From Cavia porcellus (taxonomy: Eukaryota > Chordata > Mammalia > Rodentia > Caviidae): a DNA stretch of 64,000 nt. The DNA is taken from positions 71,379,482-71,443,481 of the forward strand of contig NW_026947484.1 of assembly GCF_034190915.1 (NCBI RefSeq), read 5' to 3'. The position numbers and the translations under genes are program-made. Numbering within the stretch: the stretch's first letter is position 1; each line of letters begins with the position of its first letter. The notes under the pieces were generated by a model. That model had not been told where the DNA came from and did no database searches. It worked only from the letters and a program-made list of their open reading frames with translations. Below, in pieces: positions 37,891 to 50,335 of this stretch.

Positions 37891-37906
37891 TAAGATTATG
37901 TGAGAG

Positions 37907-38000
37907 GTGGGCTGGGGATATAGCTCAGTGGCACAGTGCCTGCCTGGCACGAGCAAGGTCCTGAGTTTGATTCCCAGTACCAAAAAACAAACCAAAAAAA
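37907..38000 (+). repeat. ID-like SINE with target-site duplication
   Basis: GTGGGCTGGGGATATAGCTCAGTGGCACAG carries the A box and GAGTTTGATTCCCAGTACC the B box, followed by a CAAAAAAC-type A-rich tail. Flanking copies AAGATTATGTGAGAG (37892-37906) and AAGACTATGTGAGAG (37999-38013) differ at one base and are the target-site duplication. Confidence 0.88.
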
Positions 38001-38438
38001 GACTATGTGAGAGTTAAATGATGTTCAATCACTGGTCTTATAACTGCCCCAAAATAAGAACTCTAAAGCTGATCTTGTTTCTTCTCTTTATAATGTTCAT
38101 TGTTGCATAATTCTTTGACAATCAATTACATTGCACACAAGAAGCTAATAGAGAGATCAGTTATTATTTCAGGCCTGCTGATTTACTGCTGATCCAGCAA
38201 CAAACATATTTCTCTGGGAAAGTTGATAGAATAATCAAAGTGAATGAAATAACAGGAGGCAAAATATGTCAATTGTTGAGTACCATTTGGTAAAATTTTA
38301 GTAAGTTTGAAGCATAAGGAAATCAAATGAGAAAAGGATTGAAAACAGGAATCAACCAGCCATAATTTCCTTAATACCCATGACACTGTATAGATAATTT
38401 TTCCTTCAAAAATTTCAGCTAAGAATATCACTATTAAC

Positions 38439-38461
38439 ATATATATATATATATATATATA
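38439..38461. repeat. (AT)n microsatellite
   Basis: Eleven or so uninterrupted AT units. Confidence 0.85.
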
Positions 38462-38605
38462 ATAAATTTGGTGAACCTAATAATAATAATAAACAAGTTA
38501 CATGCTGCAGGATGTCTACAGGGACTCACTGAAGCAATCATCTCAAATGACCCCAATTTTCAAATTGTAATTTGTCCTTAAAGGTAGGAAAAAAAGCAAT
38601 ATTGG

Positions 38606-38716
38606 TTGGGGTCAGAGATTTAGCTCAGCAGCATGAGCGCCTGCCTGGCAAGTGCATGGTCGTGAATTACATCCTCAGTACCAAAAAATAAAATAATAAT
38701 GATAATAAAAAAAAAT
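38606..38716 (+). repeat. ID-like SINE with target-site duplication
   Basis: A box region AGATTTAGCTCAGCAGCATGAG, the CGCCTGCCTGGCAAGTGC arm, an altered B box (GTGAATTACATCCTCAGTACC) and an A/T-rich tail. CAATATTGG flanks it at 38597-38605 and 38717-38725. It lies only about 600 bp from the other intron 12 copy, in the same orientation. Confidence 0.85.
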
Positions 38717-40646
38717 CAATATTGGCCAATTGGGGGCAGAGCACTTAAAAGCCACCTCAATATGTTTGATGATAATACTGAATAACAAAATTCAGTTTTT
38801 GAAACTCTGATCCTTGGCTTTGCACTGGGATGGAGTCAGTGGTAGGAATCCCTCCCTTTAGGTGACTGCACTCATTCTCACAAGGGTTAACATGGATAAC
38901 TTGAGACTTGATTGGTAGGACATTCACATTTAATTGATTCTCAGTATCCCCACAAGGTAGTTTTTGTTACTTTCAAAAAGGGGAACAAGAGGATGCTGGC
39001 AAACGGGCTTATAGCAAGAGCTCAAATAAAAATCTTCTGTCTATTGGCCAGGTCAGCTCAGCCAGAATCTCCTCTGTGCCTGCTTACCTAGCACAAAATC
39101 ATTCCAAAGCACAGAATGAAAAACAGACATGACTGCTCACCAAGGCTGTTTTCTTTTGGTGTGGACCGTGGGAAAAAAGCCTGAACACTGTGTGAGCAGG
39201 TAGCAGAAATGTAGCGTGAGAACTCATTCACTCCAGACCTACTGCCTCAGAATCAGCATTGGAATGAAATCCTCAGTGATTTGTGAATTGAGGATTTTAG
39301 AAGCACAGAACTAGCAAGATAAAGAGAAATGCAAGCAGATTTTTGTTTGTTTGTTTGTTTTCCTATGGAGGATATAATATATGCTTGAGAATCTTAAGGA
39401 AGAGGACCTATTTCAACCTGAGCATGACAACAATCACACTTACTACTCTCCTGAGAGTTTCAAGTGCCTTTGTAAGCCCAAATACAAGAAAAGCCTACTG
39501 GCAAAAATCATGGGTTTGTTTATCTGCTTTTGGGAGATAAAATACTTCCTAAAATGTTATCATATAATGGGTTTCAGACAGCTGTAAGTAAACCTTTTAA
39601 TTACTTTGGAGAACACACTCATTGTAGCTTTCAAAAGATATTTTCAGAATATCACCCAAAAAATGATCTTTAAGGGGACCAGGTTTCTCAGAAGAAAAGA
39701 TGTATTCTATACCTGTCTATATCACAGGAAGGGGAAAAGAAAGAATAAAGATTTGACTCCTCTTTTAATCTATAAGTGCCTAAGTGTTGGGATTTTAAGC
39801 ACAGTCTCCCTACATGTAATTTAGTTTTCTCATCAAAACAGTATAGAAAATTGGCGAGCTCAATCCTTCTCCTAACCCTTCAAAAAAGGGTTAATCGTAG
39901 TTTCCAAAAGGGCTAGGAGACACAGACCTGAGAACAAGAGTCCATGGTAGGAACAGATTGGTTCATGTTTATTTCCAGTCACTTGTGGGGAACTTAGTAT
40001 CTGCAAATGGCAGAGAATCTGTCACAAACCCACATTTAGGTAAATTTCTTCCTTCTTAAAAAGTATATAAATTATCAAAAAGGAAATAAAATTCTAGTGA
40101 TCAAGTTCAGGCTTTTATTTTTCCAAGATCTAACAATGTTTTAAAATTACAGCTGCAAAAAGATTAGGATACCTCAGAATGACCATGGCAGTATTTTCTG
40201 CCTTCACCAACTCTGTGCCAACAGCAGAGGGTACCTAACAGTTCTACTTCAGTTTACAGTTTTGTGCTACAACCCTTGAGTGACTGTAGGATGCTACTTC
40301 TCTTTTTGTGACCCACCTGTCTTATTTAAGTACAAATGATATTAAGCATGATAATCTTATTGAGTTGAATTGTCTTTTGAGAAGATGAAGCTTGTTTATT
40401 CAAGTAGAATAATGTAAAAACATTCCGTTTCTATCAAAATCAATTAAAGGCATGTAAGGAAAGAGTGAATATGTTTCAAAAGAAGTTTATGCATGTTCGG
40501 TGATTGTCAGCTAGCTTCTGTTTATGTGAAAAAGATTTTATTGTCTCTAGATAGATAAACGAGCGTATTTGTACTAATCGGGGATTGTTATGTTTGCAGT
40601 ATAGTGTTCAAAAGTGTTTATGAGTGCTTTTTTCTTCTCTCTCTAG

Positions 40647-40719
40647 GGGAGAATATGGTCTCCATGAATACACAGAGGTCAAAACTGTCATAATGAAAAT
40701 CTCTCAGAAGAACTCATAA
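40647..40719 (+). CDS. ALDH1A1: ALDH1A1 exon 13, C-terminus and stop (residues 478-501)
   Basis: The exon begins with the last base of Leu478 after the TCTCTCTAG acceptor. It encodes GEYGLHEYTEVKTVIMKISQ and KNS, then stops with TAA at 40717-40719. The tail forms the last strand of the oligomerisation domain that joins subunits in the tetramer. ISQKNS is the ALDH1A1 ending. Visible changes from human are Leu483 for Phe and IM for TV in KTVIMKIS. Confidence 0.97.
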
Positions 40720-41080
40720 TCCACAAGAATGGGGAGAGGATTCTTCAATCACTTAGCATCTCCTATAGTCACCAGTTTAGTGGAATTTAAATATGAATTT
40801 TTTTCAGAATTTTTTAAACATACACTAATTGTAGTAGTCTTAATACTGAACATCAGCTTGTAGCTTCTTGTAAACGAATCGTTTGGCTTTTTACATGTGA
40901 CCCCCAAATCCTATCCTGTATGAAATGGATAGAATTGGATGTGAGATCTCTCTAGTTTTGTCACAACTGTGTGCTTTTCTTTATTCTGAGGATAATCATT
41001 TTATAGTACAGGCCCAGTAGTCATTTAGCCTTTTTCCCTTAATGATTCTTTGAAGTACTTCCTGTTCGTGTTAACTGCTG

Positions 41081-41086
41081 AATAAA
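41081..41086 (+). terminator. ALDH1A1: Poly(A) signal AATAAA, proximal
   Basis: AATAAA within CTGCTGAATAAAGTGCTCTG, with a candidate CA cleavage site about 15 nt later at CCAGCA. This is probably the main site, as the sequence around it resembles the end of ALDH1A1 transcripts I recall. Confidence 0.7.
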
Positions 41087-41197
41087 GTGCTCTGTTTCCA
41101 GCACTTACGACGTCCACGGAGCGCCTTGAAATGTTTCCTGGAATGCCATGTCCGCTTGTCAAATGAAATTCTTAACTGTACGCTGACTACGCAGCTG

Positions 41198-41203
41198 AAT
41201 AAA
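41198..41203 (+). terminator. ALDH1A1: Poly(A) signal AATAAA, distal
   Basis: A second AATAAA 117 nt downstream, in CAGCTGAATAAAACCCTTGC. Either could be used; a G/T-rich stretch beyond it (about 41262-41280) is weak. Confidence 0.55.
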
Positions 41204-44200
41204 ACCCTTGCATGAATCGTATTCAATTTGAATTACTCAATTTGAAATATTTAGTTATAAGTTTGTGCTATGGTGATTGAGAAGTCTTAAATTGGCATAA
41301 GGATGCACAAAAAATTAAAATCTACTCATTCACAAGGGTGGAGGCACATATTTCACTTTCCAGAGGAATCTTTGAAACCATATCATTTCTGGAGATCGCT
41401 GGGATTAGTCCTTCATAAGTATTTGCTGAGTTCCTAACAAGAGGTGTAGTACAAAACAGGTGAAGAGTAAGGGGCCGTGTCTCCAGGTGTTACAGTTTAG
41501 AAGCAAACGAAGACAGATCCCTGCAATCCCCCCAAAGTGGGTTTAAAATAAACAGGATTCTAAAAACCTTAAGAGTTGATAATGTGCCAAAGAAATAGTG
41601 AAGAAGTCTAACTGAAGGTCGTGAAGATTAATCATAACTGAATGTGAGGGTTAATGAGGAGAAAATGTGTAATAGTTCACGCAGCACGGTCTCTCAGGAC
41701 ATGTTTCCCTTGAAAGCAAGTGATGACGTCCTGTACAAGGTGGTCTCTTCCCAGACTTTCACATGGCACATAAGCAGGGTGGGGTGGATTCTGAGACTTT
41801 CTACAACCTGTTTGGTTTTATTTTAATGGATATTTTTTCCAAATATATTTTAGTAGAGAGGTTATCTCTCTACCCCTCTGTCTAGTCTAATACTATATTA
41901 AGAAATCCACGCTGGAAGTTGCAAATTTTGCAAAAGGCAGCACTTTGTGTACTAGTGAGAGATCTGAAGATTAAAACAGAACAGCTGGAAAAATGCCTCT
42001 GTGAAACAGTTAATTACATCCTTACAAGCCAGGGCCTTCTTTTTCTTCTGTGGAGCCCCTTTGGAGGAAGTGACTTTGGCCCATGTAAAACTGAGAGAAT
42101 ATCTAAAAATATTCTTAGTTCAATACCATAAAATTGAAACTTAATGACCTTTAGGATAACTTTGCTTCCCAGATTGAGATTTTATATGAATAGCATAGTT
42201 CATCATTTTAGATTGACAGATACTCTGGTAACTCCGATAACTGTGATAATTATAACAACATAAGAATAAGTGAAAGTTATCAGCTTCTTAGTTTAAGAGT
42301 TTCTCCAACTTGGATAGTTTGGCAAATAAGTAACTGGACTACCTTGTGAGAACTAGGGCACAATAACCATTTTGAGAATTGGAGAAGCCTCAATCTTGGG
42401 GAAAACTGAAAGTTCTCTGGATATTGAGAAGAAAAAAATAACCAAACACAGAGGAGGATTGTGTTTTCCTAAAACTAGACAGTGCCTACATTTTAAAAAG
42501 ATATGTTTAAAACCATGTGCAAATAAATTAATTAGCTAGACAAGTTAATATTGCAGTGGAATCCAACCACAACACTGTAATGTATAACAAAGGAGACCGG
42601 GCACAGAGAAAGACAAAAGCCAGAAGCAAGTTTAAATGTTTAAAAATTAAATCTTCATTGTATAAATAAGACATTACTGGATTAAACAGAAAATACCTGT
42701 TTTATATTAGATGGTCCTGAGCCTCTGGACATTATTTGTATTCCATTGTTTGTAGGAAAGTCGTAATAATTCTTAAAACTTTAAAAAGTGAGGGAGTAGC
42801 TTATTAGTCCATGGATAATTTCCAGTCACAAATATGATCTCACTGTCCTCAGCTCCACATGGAGGAAAACCATACCAAACTAAGCAACCGAAACTGGAAT
42901 TCACTGTTCAGGCAGAGACAGTATCAGTTCTCAGATTCCCAAATGTCTAACCTAGTGAACATTTTTTGACTTTTGTTTCTTTTCTTCAGTTCTTTTTCTT
43001 TTTTTTCTGTTTATTTTTTTCAGTATATGCGTTTCTGCATTTATTTCAAAATAGTCAAGGAAAAATAGGGGCAAATATTTTTCTTAAATTTTTGTGATCA
43101 ATTCAAAATAGACCCAACTCAAGGGAGACAATTTCAAACGCTTCTGCATATAATTCAAGAGAGCATAATAAATTCTAAAATGGTTTTTCCCTGGGAAATG
43201 TGTGCCAAAATCTACCAAGAACTACAATTTTACATGGATACCATCAGCAAAACATTTGCCTTCTTGTGGCTTGTCTCATAGTATTCTAATAACCGGGTCA
43301 CATTTTCACATAAAATCTGCATTCTCCAGCATAATTTTATTTGCTAAATTATCCTGGGACTTTTTTCTTCTGGAGATGCACTTGAGCTTTTCAATGTTTA
43401 TGGGAAATAAATGTAATGGAATAACAAAAATGATAGCTAGAGTCACTAGAAACTCAACTTTAGTGGTAGCTGGGTGACAGAGCTCTCATTGTCACGCACC
43501 AGGACTGTGAGATCTCCCAAAATAATATCCTGAGTGGTGAAGCCTCATGCTAAAGCACTTAGAATTATCTGTAGGGGGTTGAGGCAGTTCTGGGGCATGT
43601 AGCTGAACTGGCCCTCACATTCTGTATGGAAAGTCCATCTCAGAGAAAAATACAGTCTCATCCATAAGCATCAAAGCTAATTCCCAAATCACCTCATGAA
43701 ATATCTACACTAGAGAAATACTAACACCTCTTGGGCATTTACTTTAGCATTGTGTGTTGAATAGTTTTACAAAATTTAGTTTCTAAATGCATACTTCTGA
43801 TTTATAGAAATATTCATGGAAGGCAAACATAGTATCACCCTAAAGTGATTTCACCCAAGTTATCACCAACTTTTAAGAATTTGTCTACTTTTAATCAAGT
43901 CTTTTATTTAAAGAGTCATTTGCCTATAAGAAGAAACTAAATATTAAAGCTCAAAGCTGTTTTATGCTTGAAGATGATTTTTAACTTTTTATTTTAAAAT
44001 AATTCCAAACTTTTAAAGAAGATATGATAGTCATACAAAAAATAACATTTTATTTATTAAATTTTAACATTTTCCTGTGGTGACTTTATCACTCCCGTTC
44101 TTTGAATAGATTCATTTTTCCTCTGAGACACACTTTTAAGTATCATTTCCCTTTAGCACAAAATACTTCAATATGCTTTCATTGAAATAATGTCATTTTT

Positions 44201-45039
44201 TCACAAGACTGCTGTGGAATGATCTAATTCATGAAATTTAACATTGACAAGATATTAGCACCCAACATCCAATCTATGCACAATTTTCTCTAAATGCCTT
44301 TTATAATATTTCTTCCCATGATCCAACAATTAATGCATAAGCAAGCTATTCAGCTACCATTGCCTCTTTCGGTCTTTCTATTGCTTCATACCAGGGAGGC
44401 AACTTGTAAGCATGTTTACTATTTAATCAGGTTGGTCAAACCGCCTTGGGCTGAGAGGAAAACACAGGAAACATACCAAACCATTACTGAAATGACAATA
44501 ATCAATCGAAAAAGGGCTTCTGGTTTTAAAGAAAATATTTCATCTCCATATTTGTTTACCAATGACCATCTTTATGAGAAACCAGACAAGAATATTTATG
44601 TACTTTGAAAAATGTTCCTTTTCTCATAAATAATTGTGAGGAAAGCATTTTTTAAAGTTCCCTGAAGATATTGACATCTGGTCCTTATCATAATACTGTC
44701 CTCTGCTATTTAATTTCATAGTCTGTGTATATTAATACTTTCTCTTCATAGCAAGTTAACCTACATTCTGAAGATATCTCAAAAGATACCTTAAACTCAG
44801 TAGGTGACCAATCCTTAGCCACATTTTCATTTCAAAGAATAATTATACAAGAAGGATCTTAACATTTGGGGTCAAATGAGTGCCAGATTCAGGTTGTATC
44901 ACCCAATATCAGTGTGATCATAAATCAATTATTAAACCTTTTTCATTGATAATCATTTGGCAAATCACAATGTTCTTGATATTTGGAAAGCTATAAATGT
45001 TTTACCTAATCCTTTGGATTCTTGGAGTCCAGTTTCATA

Positions 45040-45200
45040 GATTCAAATTCCTGTTTACCACTCACTGACATTTGGATTTGGGACAAATTTTTCTATCTTT
45101 CTAAATTCTGATTTATTTATCTGTAGAAAGAAATCAATATTCATATCTATCTAATTGGATTCCCAGTCAAATGAAATAATGCTGTAAAATGCTGAGCAAA
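45040..45200 (+). repeat. MIR-like relic
   Basis: GATTCAAATTCCTGTTTACC, GGACAAATTTTTCTATCTTTC, TTTATCTGTAGAAAG and AAATGAAATAATGCTGTAAAA follow the order of the MIR consensus. Called by eye. Confidence 0.45.
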
Positions 45201-48014
45201 CTTCTTAGGATCTAGAAGTTCCTAAAATATGTTATTCATCTATTAAACATATATGGGAGGTTTAATAATTTCATCAACACGAATAATAGTTTATTATAGA
45301 CACCAAGGCTTTTTCTTCATTCTGATTTTGTGTCTTTTCTCTACAAGCTGTGTCTCACATTCTTCCTTGAACTTATTAGACTTAGTAAAGACCCGACCAT
45401 GCATTTGCTAAACTTTCCATCTATTTTTAAAAATCATTATCTTCATGTAAAGTTTACATCCACTATCAAAAATGTGACAGAGTGGAGCACACTGAGGTCC
45501 AAACAACTGGCTGGAATTTGAGGTTAGAAATTCAGATACATGCAATGCCAAATTAGAGTCTGCCCTAATTAAATGAACTCAGCTGTCTTTCACCCAATTT
45601 ACCAGTCAACAGATTAATCCTTAAGCTAATGGTCAGAGACAGCAGGGCTAAGTGAATAACAAGCAGAAAAGGCTGGTATCCAGCATGGCACTGGAGCCCA
45701 CAGTGATGCCGGTCACTCACTGATTGAGGGAGAGACTCAGCCCACATGAACTGAATAGAAGGATTAGTGGACTGAGGCACAGAGCTTAGCAGTTCTGCTC
45801 AGTGTGCAGTCATCCCATGTTCATGTAAGCACAAATGTCAGGGCCAGCAAGGGACCAGTGTTTATTCTAGCCCAATAACTTCATTTCGCAGAGGCATGGA
45901 GAAATCGAATGACACCTGAAAGCTTACTAAATTATCGGCAGCAAGCCAGTCTCCTTTGCACTGGGGCTCCTTGTCCTGAACTACTGCTTTTATCTCATGT
46001 GGCAAAGCAGATGCTTCCCTGACATTTGCTTAAACCTGTAATATCTATGACCGCATTTTATTTGTGTATGTTTTATTTATTCTATTTCATTCATTTTGTC
46101 TTTAGAGAAAAAGGTATTTAATGCTCAATTTTATATTGCATTCCTCTGTATTTTACTTATTAGGATTTAATTCTGTGACATGGAAAACTGAAAAACATAA
46201 AATGATAGTTTATGTAAGTCCCCCCAATATGCACATTGATTTCAATCATTTGCAAAGGTGTTTTGAAATTTAGCTATAGAATAAAATATTCATTACATTT
46301 ATTTAAGTAATGAAAAGTCAAAATACTGAGTACAGCAAAAGAAACAATTAGAATTGTCTTTCTGTGCAGGACAAATGTGAGTGGCATTCAGAGTTTATTT
46401 TCTTTACGTAAAGATGCTCTCACATACTTAAGTCTACAAAAAAGCTGAAAAATACACACAGAGCAATGGAAATAAAAGTCACAGTGCACAAAATTCTGTA
46501 AGATTGATATCAGCGAAAGTTCTGGAATCGTTCAGAAGGAGGAAAGTGGAGTGATTTCATGGGGTAGGCAGCATTTGGCCTGCCCTTTGCCATCAATAAG
46601 ACCCAAGGACAGACGAATAAAAATGAGGAATAAAAGTGAGAAAGCCCAGTTTATACGATAATGATCCTATTTGACTGGAGTATGAGGCTGGACATGTAGT
46701 CTGGAGGAAAATCTTGGAAATTGTGAATTCGAGGTCAAGCCATTAAAACTAAATCAGGCATAGAAGAACCTTAAAATGAACAATAAATGTATTGAGGTGG
46801 AAGTTTTTAAGTACATGTTTACTTTTAAGTAATTGTAGGTTTGCATGTGGTAATTAGAAATAATAGAAGATGATACTATGCACCCTCTACCCAGTCTCCA
46901 ACAGTGGTAAACTGAAATGGAATATCACCAGCAGAGTACAGGAGCTCTTGCAACCAGGGAAGGGAACTTTGCCAGCGTCATTGGGGCCCACGCAGTCCTC
47001 TCAATTAAGACACTCGTGTCCCTCTTGCCCTCACATCATTTCTGTTTTGTTTTAAATATTTTACTGCCTTATAAAATTGAAATAAATAGTAATTAGACAC
47101 CTACTAACCTTTACCCCAAATAAACAAGGTAAACAGGAAAATTATTCTCTCTATATGGTTTTCAGTTGTGTATTTCACACACTGTGCAGATTTGTAGCAT
47201 CTGCTAATTGCAACAGACACACACTGTTATTTAGGCCTGTCCTGAAGGCTAGACGCTCCGAGCCTGCCCCACAATAATCTACTGCCATTTACTGAGTTCT
47301 GTGGCTATGAGCCCATCTCATCCTGGCCATTCTGATAATCAAAATTAGTGTAACGCACTGGTGAGAAGTGTGAGAGCCCAAGTGTCCATTTCCATCTTCA
47401 TAAAGGTCCTGCCTTATAAGGAAGCTGGCAGAGAGAGAGATGCTCATTCTTCTCGCAAGCAAGATATGCGTGCATCACACGTCCTTTAGGAAACCCTAAT
47501 GCCTTGAAGCTTCTCCAACTTCTTCCTCCTGCGATGCTACCTGGGTGTACCTCACACGCCCGCTTTCAACTTCTGCAGTTCTCCACGGCCTCCACCTCCT
47601 CCTCCTCAACCCCCAGCTTCATGCACTGGTTCATTTACCATCTGAACAAGACGCTTTCTGTCAAACTTTCTGTTGTAGCAATGCCTGAAGGGAGAGTGTG
47701 TGACTTTTCCCTTTGGACATTCGGACGTACTGGGGTACACCCAGCCAAAGAGATTGGGGCCCTCCACCATCTTCCTCTTTAGTAGTCAGAGGGTCCAATA
47801 AGAACCCGGGACTCTTCCCCAACTGCTGAATAGAGCTTAGACCTCGCCCCAGAGACACTGCAGACCTCTCCCGCACGGTGAAAGTCACAGCCACTGTGGC
47901 AACCCCGCCAGTAAACCCCTTGCTTCACTGAGCCACGCCAGCCACTAATCTAAGTAGACATGGCCCCTTGGCTCATTTCTCTCTTCAAGAGCCATGGGAG
48001 ACTGGTAGACCACC

Positions 48015-48135
48015 ACATCCTTCACTTGCTAAGTGAGGAAACAAGCTCAGATAATTTAACTAACTTGGCAAAGTTGCACAGCCAGTATAGAGCATCTTAG
48101 AGATGCGAAGCCCGCAATCTAACTACATAACCTCG
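48015..48135 (+). repeat. MIR-like relic
   Basis: GTGAGGAAACAAGCTCAGAT, TTTAACTAACTTGGCAAAGT, TGCACAGCCAGTATAGAGC and CCCGCAATCTAACTAC follow the 3' half of MIR (GAGGAAACTGAGGCTCAGAG through GTCACACAGCTAGTAAG). Confidence 0.55.
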
Positions 48136-48587
48136 CTCACATTTTTAGACATTGTGTCACCATAACCAGGGTGAACTTAAATGACAATGGATTCCCCAAA
48201 GGCAGTGAGTTTATTCAGGAGTAAATAGAAAGATCATAATCCAGATATGCATGCTTCAGTAGGCCAAGGGTCCATGCAGAGAGAAGGCCACAAAAGAAGG
48301 GACTCTTCAAGTCAAAGGGAGATGCACAAGTACTTCGTTTTGAAGCAAGGTGAACCTGGGTGAGGGGTTTATCCCGGGAGTTTACGTTAGTTTGTTACCA
48401 ACAGCCGCACCTGGCAGGTGTGGGATGTCTGGTTGGGGTCCTGTGACACAGTGGCAAGCTGCAATAGGGGAAGCCCCTGCAAAATATTCTGGACAATCTG
48501 GAGAAACCCATAATCTCTTTGAAGTTAAGGCACTTGGTTGCATAAATGTCTCACAGGAGTTTTTCTGACAGTTCTCATAGGCTGTTT

Positions 48588-49020
48588 GGATGAGGGTTCC
48601 TTTTTCCCCCATATCCCCACTAGCATTTGTTATTAGTTAGGGTTGTTTTGTTTTGTTTTGTTTTGTTTTGTTTTGAGAGCCATTCTTTCTGGAGTGAGAT
48701 GTAATCTCAGTTTTAACTTGCATCTCTCAGATGACCAGTGACGTTGAACATTTTTTTCACACAATTGTTTGCCATTTCTAGCTTTGCTTCTGTGAAGCAT
48801 CTATTCATCTCAGATGCCCATGTTTAGATTGGGTCTTGAATTTGTAGGACCTCATTTTTTTCTGTTCTTCACATATTTCTGGATATTAGTCCTTTGTTTG
48901 AAGAATAGCTGACAACATTTTTTTCCACTCTGTGGGTTGTTTTTTCACTTCATTGGTGATTTCTTTTGCTGTGCAAAAGCTTTTTAATAAGATGAAATCC
49001 CAGTTGTTGATTCTTCATGG
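48588..49020 (-). mobile_element. LINE-1 ORF2 fragment, antisense
   Basis: The + strand reads as the reverse of LINE-1 ORF2: AGGGTTCCTTTTTCCCCCAT, CACTAGCATTTGTTATTAG, GAGTGAGATGTAATCTCAG, ACATATTTCTGGATATTAGTC and TTTGCTGTGCAAAAGCTTTT, in the right order. A TTTTG microsatellite (48642-48676) has expanded inside it. No open frame of note survives. Confidence 0.82.
48642..48676. repeat. (TTTTG)n microsatellite
   Basis: About six uninterrupted GTTTT units within the LINE-1 fragment. Confidence 0.9.
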
Positions 49021-50149
49021 TAATTCCTGCACAATCAGCAAAAGCATTTATTTAGGTTCATCTCCTCCAGTAACCAAGAAAATGCTGGTGTTTAAGCAAA
49101 TCAAGTCTTGAAAGAAACATACAGAAGAAAGACTTCGGATTTAAGAATTTACTTATGGTTAAATTATGACTAAGGGAAAGCTCAGGATAGAGTTTCAGGA
49201 AATGAGAAATGAGGGTTTAAGCAACCTTAACACAGAGGCTGAAGGGGAGAAATACATTTAATTATAGCAGTAATGTTGGTGCTGATTTTTGAGATCCAAG
49301 TCCTCAGTGGGCACAGTCCTGAGGTCTCCCCTATGCTCTATTTTCTGCCAGTCTTCTAACCAGTTGGCTCTTTCTCATGTCTCATAGGACTGTCAGTTAA
49401 TCTCTGATCTAGAATTTACTCTTTGCAGCTATTGCCCTCTGTGTGTTTGCCTGCTTCACATGCTGGGCTAAGAAATCACAACCTGAACCCTTAGGCTGGA
49501 CTTTTGCTTTATGTACATAGCTCTCACATACGGCCTAGCACTTATCTGGTCTGCAATAAAACTTAGAGTTAAATCTACATTCTGGCATCCTGGGCTTTTG
49601 CAAGTAATTCCTCATACTTCTAAAAAAAATACTTTATATGTAACATACATATGTCAGATTTGACATGACTTATTTTTGCCATTTTTTTCTTTCAATCCTC
49701 CCTGCAGGGGCTAAGGGACAGCTGGATCCCTTGGCTATCTCGGTCTCATTTTTCTCATCATTGCATAGGTTACAAGTGCACAAGAATCATATGAGCTAAA
49801 CAGAAATACACTGTTCTTAACATAGGAATATGTATAGATCAATTCTTAAAATGTCATTACACATGTTGCATAAGAGAGCCGACTGGCAATCTATAGACAT
49901 ACGTTACAGAGCTGGCTTTTCTCTGTCATCAGTAATTGTGCTAGTTTGGGTAAAATAACAATTAAACGTTTTCCCTTCTTTGCTCATCAATGAGATGAGG
50001 ATAACATGGTGAAAATTTCTGAGCATTGTAAGACTCAATCAAGTAAATAGTTAAGCAATGTGATTAATTTACCACATACCTAACTCAGCCAGTACCAGGT
50101 GATTCAGGAAAGTCAGTTGCTCAATGATTCAGTGAAGCTAAGACTCTTG
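49021..50149. other. Intergenic sequence, possible old LTR end
   Basis: No gene was seen. The stretch before about 49600 ends in GCAATAAAACTTAGAG followed by CTGGCATCCTGGGCTTTTGC, which resembles the poly(A) region of a retroviral-type LTR, but I cannot name a family. A MIR-like piece may lie at 49915-50060. Confidence 0.35.
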
Positions 50150-50335
50150 CATTTTTCATAGCACTTTCACACACATCACTGCATTTCCATCTCATAGTGA
50201 GCTGTAATAGTCTTGTTATCCCACTAAATATATGAGAATGCTTCAAAGAGAGTAACTGATTCCTCCAAGATCACACAAAGCCTATGTAGAAATCTAATTG
50301 TGTTTCTCCAGGATGCTAGATGCCCTCAGATCTTT
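50150..50335 (+). repeat. MIR-like relic
   Basis: CATAGCACTTTCACACACAT, CTCATAGTGAGCTGTAATAG, TTATCCCACTAAATATATGA, GAGTAACTGATTCCTCCAAG and ATCACACAAAGCC follow the whole MIR core in order. Confidence 0.6.

Larger units (their letters stand above)
36081..40646 (+). other. Intron 12
   Basis: This phase-2 intron of about 4.6 kb has donor GTAAGA and acceptor TCTCTCTAG. It holds two ID-like SINEs (37907-38000 and 38606-38716), an (AT)n run (38439-38461), a MIR-like relic (37790-37890) and a TTTG run (39343-39361). No coding signal was seen. Confidence 0.9.
7436..41219 (+). other. ALDH1A1: ALDH1A1 gene, exons 2-13 (5' end outside window)
   Basis: The gene encodes cytosolic aldehyde dehydrogenase 1A1, a homotetramer that oxidises retinaldehyde to retinoic acid, and other aldehydes, with NAD+. 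Twelve coding exons follow one another on the + strand, each with AG before and GT after. Lengths are 105, 141, 130, 62, 129, 114, 103, 185, 165, 158, 75 and 73 bp (to the stop), matching my recollection of the human exons. The joined frame is open for 479 codons and ends in the ALDH1A1-type tail ISQKNS; ALDH1A2 ends in IPQKNS. Exon 1, about 22 codons with the start ATG, was not found in the first 7.4 kb and is presumed upstream. Residue numbers in the exon entries use human numbering and assume a 22-codon exon 1. No disabling change was seen, so this looks like a working gene and not a pseudogene. A rodent Aldh1a1-like duplicate (such as Aldh1a7) is a less likely alternative. Confidence 0.96.
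40720..41219 (+). other. ALDH1A1: ALDH1A1 3' UTR
   Basis: The non-coding end of exon 13 is about 385 nt to the first possible cleavage site (about 41105) or about 500 nt to the second (about 41219). Cleavage positions are inferred from the AATAAA signals and were not observed. Confidence 0.75.
41226..48587. other. Intergenic sequence downstream of ALDH1A1, no gene seen
   Basis: AT-rich sequence with only short open frames (up to 104 codons, 44294-44608) that match nothing I recognise. MIR-like relics are visible near 45040-45200 and 48015-48135. No SINE of the B1 or ID type and no splice-bounded conserved exon was recognised. Confidence 0.7.

Noticed and set aside
37672..37995. 107-codon minus-strand frame
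   Set aside because: Its start lies in the antisense of an ID-like SINE and the rest shows no known protein.
7436..40719. Alternative identities ALDH1A2, ALDH1A3, ALDH2, or a processed ALDH pseudogene
   Set aside because: Introns are present, the frame is intact, and the KISQKNS ending and whole-exon match fit ALDH1A1 best. A rodent tandem duplicate cannot be fully excluded.
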